A stretch of 64,000 nucleotides of DNA from NCBI RefSeq assembly GCF_004359215.1, contig NW_027152195.1:436592-500591 (forward strand). Direction: 5' to 3'. The notes below the pieces were generated by a model. That model made no database searches. It was not told the DNA's origin and worked only from the letters and a program-made list of their open reading frames with translations. Positions within the stretch are counted from its first letter, which is position 1; every line of letters starts with the position of its first letter. The DNA is from Bremia lactucae (taxonomy: Eukaryota > Oomycota > Peronosporomycetes > Peronosporales > Peronosporaceae). Made by a program: the position numbers and the translations under genes. This document shows positions 23,680 through 33,600 of the stretch, piece by piece.

Positions 23680-24819
23680 ATGGGCGCTTGCACCTCCCGG
23701 CATGCCAATCGGTCGCTTCAACGATCTAACGAATGGAAGGTGGACGACGTGGACCCAGCGATGGCTAATATTGCTATAACTTCTGCTCAGGCGGGTAAAC
23801 TTACGGCTGCGGCGACTGCAAAAAATGTTAAACTGAGTGACTTGGCCCTTAATTGCGTCACTTACAGCTCTTTTTTAAGAAATGATTGTCTTACGGGGTG
23901 GGAGGACGGCACCATACAGCGACTTGATTGGCGCTTGGCCACTACCGTCGCTTTAAATGTCTGGAAGCCGCACAGTCGGGCGGTGAATTGCGTCGTTGTC
24001 AGAGACAAACTACAGATGATCTATTCGTGCTCTCGAGACACAACCGTGGCTATCACTCCAGTTGCCGACAAACCCGCTTCCGAGACAGCGACTATTTTGC
24101 GCGGCCACCAGTCAAATGTGTCGACAGTTGCTGTAGACGATGCCGAGCAAATGTTGTGCTCAGGAGGGTGGGACACCCAGACGATATTTTGGGACTTAAC
24201 AACGAGTCATATCGCTGTAAAAAATACGATTTCGCTAAATGTAATCACGTGCTCGACATGGTTGCCGGGAGAAAAAATAGTTGCACAGGGCAGCGAAGAC
24301 TTATCTGTTAAATTCTGGGATCCGAGAACGCCTCTACGCGTACCCGTCCAGTCCCTACGAGGATTTGTTCATTTTCCGCTAAGTATTGCGGCGGATGGTG
24401 AGGGAACCAATACTTACTTATTGACATCCAGTAAGGGACTCAATGGTGTTGGTTGTGAGGCTCGGATCTGGGACAGGCGTACGGGAAAGCAGGTGATTGA
24501 ATATCATGGCCATCAACAAGATACAACTGCATGCTGCTTTCTGCCGCAGACTGTTAATAGTTCTGGTGCGAATATAGAGAACCGTTTGATACCGGTTACT
24601 GCTTCCAAGGACGGAACGGTGAAGATTTGGAACGATGCAAGACTTACCCCGTTGGCTGAAGCGCATGCAATTGGAGATAAAATAATGTTTACGAGTATGT
24701 GCAGGGTGAACGATAGTACAATATTAACGAGCACTGTTGGAGGGCAGATACTTGCGTATTCTTTTGATTATAATTTGCGAACGCTTGCGTTATTGCGTCG
24801 ACAGGAAAATACTACGTGA
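23680..24819 (+). CDS. WDR31: WDR31-like WD40 repeat protein
   Basis: 379 residues, no introns. It opens MGACTSR, a consensus N-myristoylation site (G2, S6) with a palmitoylatable Cys4, so membrane anchoring is likely. At least six WD40-like blades follow, for example CSGGWDTQTIFWDL (about 165-180), GSEDLSVKFWDPR (about 207-220) and ASKDGTVKIWNDA (about 310-322). The block GVGCEARIWDRRTGKQVIEY, followed by a conserved cysteine-rich FLP segment, matches my memory of human WDR31, which also starts with a myristoylation signal and acts in ciliary trafficking. In a flagellate oomycete the role would be in zoospore flagella (inference). Assignment to the WD40 family is certain; the orthology is probable. 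Confidence 0.75.
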   Translation: MGACTSRHANRSLQRSNEWKVDDVDPAMANIAITSAQAGKLTAAATAKNVKLSDLALNCVTYSSFLRNDCLTGWEDGTIQRLDWRLATTVALNVWKPHSRAVNCVVVRDKLQMIYSCSRDTTVAITPVADKPASETATILRGHQSNVSTVAVDDAEQMLCSGGWDTQTIFWDLTTSHIAVKNTISLNVITCSTWLPGEKIVAQGSEDLSVKFWDPRTPLRVPVQSLRGFVHFPLSIAADGEGTNTYLLTSSKGLNGVGCEARIWDRRTGKQVIEYHGHQQDTTACCFLPQTVNSSGANIENRLIPVTASKDGTVKIWNDARLTPLAEAHAIGDKIMFTSMCRVNDSTILTSTVGGQILAYSFDYNLRTLALLRRQENTT

Positions 24820-25480
24820 TGGCTTGCTTGTGAATCTTTCAGTTCGTGCACTGAAATAATCATGTTAAGTTTGCTTCGATGTCGCTACGATGGGTCGACA
24901 TGACTATATTAATGTTTGTGCCACTTAATTATTTAATGAGACGAGTCCACTGTATCAAATGTCCACTGATATTAAAACGCTTCTGTATTTCGATGCAGTG
25001 ATCGTTTTGCTGATTCGGCAAATTCGCCAGGTTTGTAAGTTCGAGACAATTCTATTTAAGTTGAGAAATTGGAATCACTAATCACCAAAAATAATCCTCC
25101 AGTTTCCAATAACATATAATTAGTTCATACCAAGCAAAGGTAGCGCAATTTTTTTCTCGCATAAGTGTTTGAAAGCAACAAAAAGTGACAAAAAATAGCT
25201 GTTGTTGTCAAAGCAGCTCGAACCTTTGCTCGATATCACAAACTATATTCGAAAACATCCAGTAAAGACAAGTAATAAGTTATGTGGCAGATGCCTCTTT
25301 GAGTAATCAAGCCAAAGCTTCTTTCAGAGATCCAGGCGATTTTCTGACACAGCATCGCGAGTGCAGCGGAAAAACTTGTTCGTCAAACGTTTAGTAAGAG
25401 CTTTCAGCGCGACTTGCTCAAAACATCTTCTCTTCATTTCTGTTGATTCGTTCAAATACGTACATTTTTATTTCGACATT
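24820..25480. other. Intergenic stretch, nothing recognised
   Basis: AT-rich sequence after the WD40 gene with no open frame or RNA gene I can support. It probably holds the 3' UTR of that gene. Confidence 0.6.
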
Positions 25481-25483
25481 TCT

Positions 25484-26300
25484 TTAACTAGCGTGAACTG
25501 ATCCCCGACTTTCGAAGTCTCGTCTTTTGTTTAAAGCCAACCTTGCCTTCTTGTTTCTTTGTGTTTGTGCTTGCGTTCGTCCTTATCATTATACGTGTGG
25601 TTTTTGTTTGCCAAAGTCGATTTAGTGTCATTCTTTGCAAGAAGTGCTGGCTCGGATGAAAGCATTCGCATAGCTCCTTTTTGCGCTTTTGTATATGCCT
25701 CCATATGTGAGATGTCCGTGACAGTGAGTCCGGCACGGCAACTCTGCTCGACAGCTGCCCCGAAGTATCCTTATTGAAATCAAAGCAACATTTAGCAGAT
25801 GCAAATCCTCCTTCTTTTGCCGTTTCTGCATGGATCGACTCTTCATGCTGATACGGTAGCGTTTAAAACGATTTAAATCTTCTTTATTATCATCGTCTTC
25901 ACTTGATTCTACATTTGCTTTACCTGGTCCTCGTCTCGTAGAAGTACCCGTTTCGACTGGCAAAGGCGCATTCTCAAGATCGCTATCGCTTTCATTTAAA
26001 AACGTTTCGAGCTCATCACAAGAGTTTATAGTCGTAAAGTCCGAGACAACTGTTTTAAAAAAGCGTTGGAGGACCCGAAACGTTTTGAGCTGTGTTCACA
26101 TTTGTGCCATTGTAAGAATTCCTCTTTCACTTGCAAAAATTGAGGAAGTTGCAGCGCGATCGATCTTACAAAAATCTTTCTCATGCAAAACAAGAACATT
26201 CTGTTGTACTTTCAGCTATTCGTCAACTTTTAGGCTCTGCGTCAGCAATTTGTTCGAACCACTTGAAATTTCAATCCTTGTTTAGTAACAGGAAGAACTG
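25484..26300 (-). pseudogene. Decayed protein gene, family not recognised
   Basis: On the minus strand a protein-like reading runs through WFEQIADAEPKS, LHEKDFCKIDRAATSSIFAS, FKTVVSDFTTINSCDELETF, an acidic-basic linker (NVESSEDDDNKEDLNRFKRY) and LTVTDISHMEAYTKAQKGAM followed by a Lys/His-rich tail (KDERKHKHKETRR). It is broken by at least two stops (TGA near 26090, TAG near 26210) and two frame changes (near 25770 and 26200), none of which fits a normal intron. Neighbouring genes are intact, so real decay is more likely than poor assembly. Confidence 0.4.
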
Positions 26301-26486
26301 CGTTTGCTTTGTAGTGTTCAGAGTTATCGTAAAAAACCGTAGCTATTTTAAGCTAAAATATTTTTTGTAAATAATTGGCAGTATATGCCAAAACTAATCA
26401 ATTTCGGATACAAATGCCCCGTGTCTCTATTTTGACAGTTTAACTATAATATACTGATATTATTAAGAAATATCGCCGAAGTCCAA

Positions 26487-26853
26487 ATGGAAGGCGCCAA
26501 CTTTTCTCCTCAGCAAAAGGCCGAGCTTGTTAACCGGGTAAGCGCTTGCTAGAGCTATCATTGTATGATAACTGAGTGTTTCCATTTGTTAAACCGATCC
26601 CTCACCTAGCTGTTCTTGTTTAAAGGTTCGATCGGAAGTCCAGCAACAAGCGCTGCAAGAGTTGACGCAGAACCTGCAAGAAAAATGTTTTGACAAATGC
26701 ATATTTCGGCCTAATGGAAAGCTAGACGGCAAGCAACAAAATTGCCTCGCATTGTGTATAAACAGATACATAGACACTATGAAGGTGGTATCGGAGGCTA
26801 TGGTGCAGCGTGGCCCGCAGGTGCATAAGCTTCGCCAAGCGGCGAACTCTTAG
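26487..26853 (+). CDS. TIM13: Mitochondrial import inner membrane translocase subunit Tim13
   Basis: Two exons, 26487-26537 and 26626-26853, intron GTAAGC...AAAG, giving 92 residues. It carries the twin CX3C motif of the small Tim family: CFDKC at about 38-42 and CLALC at about 57-61, spaced 14 residues, with the NRYIDTMKVVS helix after it. Small Tims form hexamers in the intermembrane space that escort hydrophobic precursors (Tim13 pairs with Tim8). The start ATG is the only upstream one and gives MEGANFSPQQ. Tim13 is preferred over Tim8/9/10 from the spacing and the C-terminal helix; the subfamily call is fairly secure. Confidence 0.85.
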
Positions 26854-27331
26854 AAGAATGTTTTTCTCTTAACTATTTGTGCGTGTGGGTTCCAGGGCTA
26901 ATCTTGCAGAAACTTCTGTTGTTGTGGTTGTGTCGACACGGAGAATATATACTTAAGCGTATAGTTTACCTAGACAGCTTTAAGAGAATATGCTATATTC
27001 AATAAACACCAGTTTTGGGTCTCGGTTTGATGCTTTTGCCGCCACTAAAGCAACAAATTCTACGGCAACATTACAATTCTGTTACAAAAAAAGGGTTACA
27101 CGGAATTCGACTGCTGTGTATTTGGTCCTTCGTTTAACAAACTTATATGTACAACTACAGAAGAACAAGGCGAAGGCAAGGGCAAACCCATATGCAACCG
27201 ATTTTATAAGCGACTTGTTAGCAATCATAACCCCATTTACTGATACAACTCTCGAGCGCGGGTTTAAGATTAAAAACAAGCATAGCGACGATTGCAGCAT
27301 AAGCCCATTCTATCGAGACGAGGAGTCTTGT

Positions 27332-27630
27332 CTAGTTCTTGGCGTCTGCTTGGCGAACGAGATCGGAGATGGCAATATCACCCTCACCATGGTGACGAAT
27401 GTAGCCTGCCAAGGCAAAGGTGTCCGACTCTCCAGTAAAAATGCCGTTCGCGTTCACACGGCCAACATTGATCTGCACCGAGGCGTGGTCTTTGGCGGCA
27501 AGGATGCGGTTAGTCCACGAGCTAAAGCAACAAAACGATTAAGCCGATTTCTCTACATATAATTCTAGGTCCAGACGCACCACTTGCGCGGGATGTAGAT
27601 ATCAATCGATTGGCCAGCCTCGTTCTGCAT
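27332..27630 (-). CDS. RPS21: 40S ribosomal protein S21 (eS21)
   Basis: Two minus-strand exons, 27630-27581 and 27521-27332, join across a 59-bp intron (donor GTGCGT, acceptor TTTAG) to give 79 residues. The start MQNEAGQSIDIYIPRK, the junction KCSWTNR, then ILAAKDHASVQINVGRVN and the end GYIRHHGEGDIAISDLVRQ are characteristic of eS21, a small-subunit protein. The split codon AAG TG|C at the junction restores the expected Lys-Cys. It is divergent from prefoldin 2, with 163 bp between starts. The open stretch on the other strand (26990-27562) is its shadow. Confidence 0.93.
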
Positions 27631-27793
27631 CGTCGCTTGTATTGAGTCAGTAAATTTCGTCAGTAAGGCCTTGAAAAACGATAGTTAAAACTGGAAACCA
27701 TTGGCTCTGATTGTACGTTACCGGTCGGTCATACAAATACCAAGCCAATCTCTTATTCTTGTGGCGTGGTGCACACTGGATCCGCTATAACAA

Positions 27794-28132
27794 ATGTCGG
27801 AGCCTATAACAGAGCAGCAGGTGGTGGCAACGTACAAGGGTCTGCGCGCCGAGGTACGACAGATGGCTGAAAAGATCTCCGAACTAGAAGTGGAGGTTTT
27901 GGAGCATGATCGTGTGATCCAAACGCTTAACGATTTACCTAAAGATCGGAAGGCTTACCGCATGGTGGGCGGTGTATTGGTGGAACGCACCGTGCAAGAG
28001 GTTTTGCCTGCCGTGACAGCAAATCGTGACGGCATTGCTCAGGTGCTTGCGCAGCTTAATGGAAACATTGGACAGAAAGAAAAGGCTGCAGACGAGTGGC
28101 AACGAAAATACAAAATACAAGTGCAGCAGTAA
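27794..28132 (+). CDS. PFDN2: Prefoldin subunit 2
   Basis: 112 residues, no intron. It has the beta-prefoldin layout: an N-terminal helix (EQQVVATYKGLRAEVRQMAE), the hairpin core (KAYRMVGGVLVERTVQEVLP) and a C-terminal helix. The MVGGVLVERTV block is diagnostic for subunit 2. Prefoldin is a cytosolic hexamer that hands unfolded actin and tubulin to the chaperonin CCT. It shares a short divergent upstream region with RPS21. Confidence 0.93.
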   Translation: MSEPITEQQVVATYKGLRAEVRQMAEKISELEVEVLEHDRVIQTLNDLPKDRKAYRMVGGVLVERTVQEVLPAVTANRDGIAQVLAQLNGNIGQKEKAADEWQRKYKIQVQQ

Positions 28133-28272
28133 GACGCCAATTGTAAGAATCGCAGGACTTGGAGCTAGTCGCTGTCGTATTTTCCAGTACATCAATTAAC
28201 ACGATCACTATCTAAAGGCGGCACGATATTATGTCTAGATATGTTTTGTTCAGGACTCCGTCAATTTAGATA

Positions 28273-29297
28273 CTAGTCGTTTCTAAGCCGGCGAAGCATC
28301 AACAGCTGAGTTAGCAAGTGATCAAACACATGTATGAGTTCACACAATACCTGCAGTGCCAAGTTAATGGCTTTAACCTGATCATACTTAGCGGTCACAA
28401 TCTTCAGCTTTTCATTAAACACAGATTCTTGGTGCTCTAGTACAGCTTTCAAAGAGTTTATTGTTTGATCCTTGAAACAGAAAGGCATTGTACAAATGAA
28501 TTACATAGCACTGACATGTTTCTTACGTAATTCGACAAGTCTCACTTTCTGGGTACATATTGCTTCAAGCTCCTTAATTCTCGTGACATAAGAATCGTTT
28601 TCAGCCTCGTCTTCCGATCGTCTACTTGCTGTCCATATGTGTTCGCTTTTGCTAGCAGATTCCCTTTGCTACAATATATCACCTCCTGACGCTGAATTAT
28701 TTCGTCTTCTGACACGGCTAAAAGATATTCCAGCTCATTCAGCAGCTCATCTTGTTGCGTTTTAAGTTCACTTGCAGCGAGTATCTTCTCTTTGTGATAA
28801 ACCCTCTCCCATTGTTGCAGCTGCTGTGCAATAGACTGCACTGTCAGAAATCTTCTTTTGATGCTAATTAATCTGATAGCTTACCAGCCACAGCTCGTCG
28901 TTCTTTTCCTGGAGCTTGCGTATTTGTGGTGTATCAATCTGATTCTCGTGGAGAAGCCCTTCTAACTCAGTCACACGCTGCACCTGCATGTCCATGTCCA
29001 TGTCGCACTGGTGCTGACTGGACCTTTGTTTCAGGTATAATATTTCTTCCTATACTCCACATTGTGTGCGCTTAAGAGCTTCCGGTCATGCGCGTATTTA
29101 GATATGCGCTTTTGCAACTCGTGCTCCCACTTGCTTTGCTCTGTTTTAAATGCATGAAGCTGTGCTCGCTGCGCTTCCATGCGGCGTTGTAAACTTGCTG
29201 CCAATTCACGTTCCACTTCCAGCTCGCGTGCACCCCACCAGTCACGTGGCTCGTCAGGTGGTGCAACATTTCCAAAAGGTTTCTGCCACCATTTTTT
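28273..29297 (-). pseudogene. Coiled-coil protein gene, frame disrupted
   Basis: The minus strand encodes a long coiled coil in pieces: PFGNVAPPDEPRDWWGAREL, ELAASLQRRMEAQRAQLHAF, LEGLLHENQIDTPQIRKLQE, AASELKTQQDELLNELEYLL, VTRIKELEAICTQKVRLVEL and VLEHQESVFNEKLKIVTAKY. Introns probably lie near 28850-28890 and 28480-28540. Two frame changes (near 29050 and 28618) are too tight for introns, and the first open frame has a TAA directly before the PFGN region with no ATG. It may be decaying or carry assembly indels in homopolymers. The family is not recognised; length and composition fit a cytoskeletal, basal-body or flagellar protein. Confidence 0.55.
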
Positions 29298-29412
29298 TTA
29301 TAGAAACGGCATTTTTTAATATTATTACTTTGTAATATCAAGTTTGGCAAGAGTTCCCTCGTTTGTGGTGTCCAGATCACTCGCATACTCGCCAAGTCTT
29401 TTAGCTCTTAAG

Positions 29413-29769
29413 ATGAACCGCTTAGTTGCCGCCATCCGTCCCCTGTCGCGTGCTGTCATGCGCCCACAGTTTGTGACTTTCCGCTTCATGCCTGTACGAT
29501 TGCTTAGTGCACAAACTTTTATTGACCGCAACGAAGTGAGCGAGCGCGTACTAAGCGTTGTCAAGAACTTTGAGAAGGTGGACGGAGATGCTGTCAAGGA
29601 GAATGCTAAGTTCCAGGAGGATTTAGGATTAGACTCGCTTGACGTTGTGGAGGTTATCATGGCCATGGAGGAAGAATTTACGATCGAGATTTCGGACAAT
29701 GAGTCAGACAAACTGCTAACGCCCGCTCAGGTCATCGACTACATCGCTGCCCACCCTATGGCCAAGTAA
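29413..29769 (+). CDS. Mitochondrial acyl carrier protein
   Basis: 118 residues. The first about 33 residues (MNRLVAAIRPLSRAVMRPQF) are rich in Arg and lack acids, as in a mitochondrial presequence. The carrier domain has LGLDSLDVVEVIMAMEEEF, where the Ser of DSLD takes the 4'-phosphopantetheine arm. It carries acyl chains for mitochondrial fatty acid and lipoic acid synthesis and is a structural partner of LYR proteins in complex I. I chose the ATG at 29413; an open stretch upstream to 29344 has no ATG and looks like 5' UTR. Confidence 0.92.
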   Translation: MNRLVAAIRPLSRAVMRPQFVTFRFMPVRLLSAQTFIDRNEVSERVLSVVKNFEKVDGDAVKENAKFQEDLGLDSLDVVEVIMAMEEEFTIEISDNESDKLLTPAQVIDYIAAHPMAK

Positions 29770-30020
29770 AGTCTGTCCAATATATGCGGTGATGTAATGC
29801 TTTATAAATCAGCTACCCTTTAGTGCGGAAGCTGCAGAAAATACAGTAATTAAAAGCCACTGTTTTCGGCGTTGGTGCTGACGTCGCATTAATTTGTACT
29901 TTCACATTTAGCCCTTTCAAACGATGAAGCAATCTCTAAGAAGGAATAAAAGAATTAACGGGATTAATACATCCTGTATTATTCATTACGTAAAAGAATT
30001 TTTGCAGCATTTTAGCTACT

Positions 30021-30608
30021 TTATTCAGCCTCAAGTCGCGTCAAAATGTCGTTGATGTAGTTCTTTACTACGGGCTGGCCAGTAACCGTGCGCTGACTCA
30101 GCTTTACATGACGCTTTTTACGCTGCGTTACCTTCTTCTCAGCGGCCGCTTTCCGCTTCTGCCACTCCTCGTGATTTCGCTGCTTCTCTAATTTACCAAC
30201 CAGTGCTTTCTTTTTAGCTTTGAACAGTGGATCAGGTTTCACCGCTTGCTTCTTATCTTCTTTCTGCAGCCACTTTTTGTCACGGTGTGTATCAACCTAT
30301 AATTGAAATCATCTGCCTATTAGTCAGCATACTCGCCATAATGTATTCATAATCGCACACACCTCTTCAGCATCTTCGCTAATTGTGCTGTTCTTAAGAT
30401 CGCTAAAGAATTGATCGTAAAACGAAGTACCAACGCTAGCATTTCCATTCCCACCAGCCGTGCTTTCTTCACGCTTCTTCACCTTCTCGTACTCACGCCG
30501 GCGCAGAGCTTTATGAACAATCACTTTCTTCTTGCTTTTGGCATCGCTCTTTGATCGCTGTGATTTGCCTTTAATAAAGCGTTCAATACTCAAGCCGCTG
30601 CCTCGCAT
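30021..30608 (-). CDS. FYV7/CCDC59-like ribosome biogenesis protein
   Basis: Two minus-strand exons, 30608-30363 and 30296-30021, separated by a 66-bp intron (donor GTGTGT, acceptor ATAG), giving 173 residues. The protein is very basic, with Lys-rich helices (SKKKVIVHKALRRREYEKVK) and a C-terminal TGQPVVKNYINDILTRLE block that resembles the end of CCDC59/FYV7 rRNA-processing proteins (GQPxxxxxxxxLLxxI). Start at the first ATG. Nucleolar function is an inference from that tail and from composition. It is head-to-tail with WDR59, 70 bp downstream of it. Confidence 0.5.
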
Positions 30609-30678
30609 TCTCCCCGCCTTTTATCAAGAATTGACTGCCAAGTAAATTTAAGTGCTACACCTTAAAATTAGTAGCGAA

Positions 30679-33600
30679 TCAGAACGAGTGTGACCTGGGC
30701 GGTGCCTCGGAAGTGTCAGGCTCTTGCTCCTCGTGCTGGTACGGCGGCATCGTAGCAGTGGCCTGTTTGCACCAGCACCCACAGCCAGTTGGGCAAGTCG
30801 ACTCGATCTCAAACCACCCACGAAGATGTGCGGCGTGACCACCGTGTCCACATGTCATACAGAACATTGACTGGCCTCGCACCACGAGCTGACAGACCGA
30901 ACAGCGCATTGCAAAGTCTCGGCAGCCTGAACACACCAGATCGATTGTTTTCTGACAAAAAAACAAGCATGAGTAAATCGTGTCGACAAATACCATCACA
31001 AATGCTTTAAAAAGACGCACCGTGTTGCACGAAGCACACACCAACCCCATTGAGATCCCACGCGGGTCTTGAGCACCATGAAACTTTGTCTTTAATACCT
31101 CGCTACGTAAATTCATTGCACCATAGCGGTACAATACATCCGCATACGCTTCTTTGTAAACATCATAGCGAGCCTCGTCCTCAGGATTTGATGAAAGCAA
31201 CCGCTTTTCGTCGTTCATTGAGCGTACACTTAATTGCAATAACACGCGGTCATTTGCATCCACTTCCTCTTTTTTATTGTTTAGAACGAGAGAGCCTTGC
31301 AATGGAGAGGGAGTGACAGCTTTCACTCTTGGGGATGCAGTCATTGAAGGCGAGGGTGACTTTTCATTGACTGCGTGAATCGGAGGCCGAAAGGTGTCCG
31401 CAGTTAGTCGAGGAGGTGGTGGCTCTCTTCCCGAATTCCCACTCCATGTCTTGAAAGGATTTTCTAATCGCTCAAAGTCCATCTTCCAACCCACTGGTGA
31501 GACTTTTTTGTCGTGATGAACATTCGAAGTATTCCCGAGCATGTCGTCTCGATTGGGACTTGAATGCCGACTGAATGTTCCGCTACTGATCCCGCTGCTT
31601 GCTGATGGCCAGTCTTTTAACGCGCGCAAAGTGGCGTCTTTATCAAGTAGTGGACCCTGCAACCGCGGTTCACTGTGACTACTTGATCGTCGAGCACCCC
31701 TCATTACAGGAGGGGGGTCATTCGAGTCGGCCACCAATTGTGATAGCATATTGGACGACGAGTGTCTTGAGCGTATCCCGACGCTTGCACTTGCACTTGC
31801 TGAAGCAGAATTCATGATCGTGTCGCTGGTCCCGCTGCCAAAGTGTCGGTCTTCTCGTACGACTGGAAGCTGGCCTTGCATAGTGATCTCCGATGGTGTT
31901 ACGGTATCTCGACTGCGATCTTGCTTCTTGCACTCGCTTGGCTGTAAAGTACAAACAATCGATGCTAGTGCCTGCACGTCTCCAGCCTGCTCGTACATGC
32001 CCAGGACTTTGTGCACAAGACGCTTTCCTAAAGGATGCGCACTCCAGGGGGGTGCCGTTTGCAGACTCAGTGACATGGACAAATTGCCCTTTTTCCTGTA
32101 AATTGGCAGCTCGACGTCCGGTGCCGCCGAAATCTCCAACAAAGCCCAAATTCTCTGTAAATCCCTCCGTCCTGCCAGCATCGCCGTTACCGCATTTTGC
32201 GCACACTTTGCGGCCAGTGCATTGCACGAATTGTCAATGTACACATTCCCATCACTTAGCTGTGTCTTGGCTGCTGCGTCACCTTCACTTATTAAACCTT
32301 CAAGCACACGAGTCAAGTGATTCTTCGACGACGCTCCATGCTTGCCTGGTATTCTTTCTGCTGCTCGCAGCATCCAGGAAATCATCGGGCGATTAGGAGC
32401 TCCAACCTGGCTCTTCTTTCGTTTCGATGTCATGCTGATCGGAGGTAATAGCGCTGCCAGTGCTATACCTCGCGGAACAACTTCCGACTGGTACGTTAAG
32501 ATTGAGGACACACCACACAGCTTTGACAGATCAAGAACCGTAACGCTAATACTAAGGTCCAGATTCAGCGCTGGCGCCGCTTGTTCTACACGCTTTAGTC
32601 GCTCTGTCGCGTGACTTCGAATTCCCAAGCGTGGAGAAGGTTGAAGCCCAGCAGCTGTATTTGTTGGCATCGACAAAAGATGCTCTGAAATATTTACAGG
32701 GACATGGTAATCAGCATTTAAGAAACACGCGGTCAAATAATCGGATCCTGAGTGAATAGAAGACTCCATATCATGTACCCCGCTCAAAAGACCATCGTTT
32801 CCACCTGCAGTGCCACTGCTAGACGAATAGTACCTTGTTGCATGACGATAACCAAGATTTTCCGCATCGTCTCCATAGACTCCCACGCCCCCATCAATCA
32901 ATTCCTGGGCTTGCTGCTGTCCTGTCCAATCAGTTGTCCCAACGTCCATTGTACTCATCATGTTACCCGATGAAAGAAGCTTCACTGGAGGTTTCTTGTT
33001 CTTTTTGGTTGCAAATCGAGAATCTCGTAAGTCAAGCAACTCCTCGTACGTACGCGGCAATTTGTTAAAAGACGCCTGCGGTTTGCTTTCTTTGCCTGCC
33101 GGGACAGCAATCGGAAGAGACGAACTTCGCGATTGGCCGATCGCCACCCGTGAATCGAAAACCAACAACATGTTAGGACCGCTAAAGGCTGCACCAGAAA
33201 TACGAGGACAAGGCAAAGCTCTAGCACCACTAGTATTTGCACCGCAATCGCTTGCGCCAGCTATATCATTCAGATGCTCGTAATTCTTGTCTCTAATTCC
33301 ACACATAAGACCTTCATCTTCACTACATGCTGACTGAGAGTGAGATTCTTCACCTTTGGTTAGCTCTTCCTCCAGTGCCATTAGAGCTTGCAAAGAGCCA
33401 TCATTGCCGTCGAGCGTATATTCGTCCGTACGCAAAGGCACGGCTGATTTTGGTACCACAAGCGGCATAAAATCCGTTTTTAAGGCCGAAAGACTATACT
33501 TGGAATGGTGAGCATGCATTTCCGCAAATTCTGCATGCAGCAAACGCTGAGCATTTAATTGCTGGCGTGCACTGTTATTGTGACCCTCTGACAACGCAAC

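Noticed and set aside
26990..27562. 190-codon plus-strand open frame
   Set aside because: Its right half is the antisense of RPS21, and no part resembles a known family.
29344..29412. N-terminal extension of the acyl carrier protein
   Set aside because: It lacks an ATG; the ATG at 29413 begins a good presequence.
31718..32396. Open frames on both strands inside WDR59
   Set aside because: Shadows of the WDR59 Ser-rich middle; no domain features.
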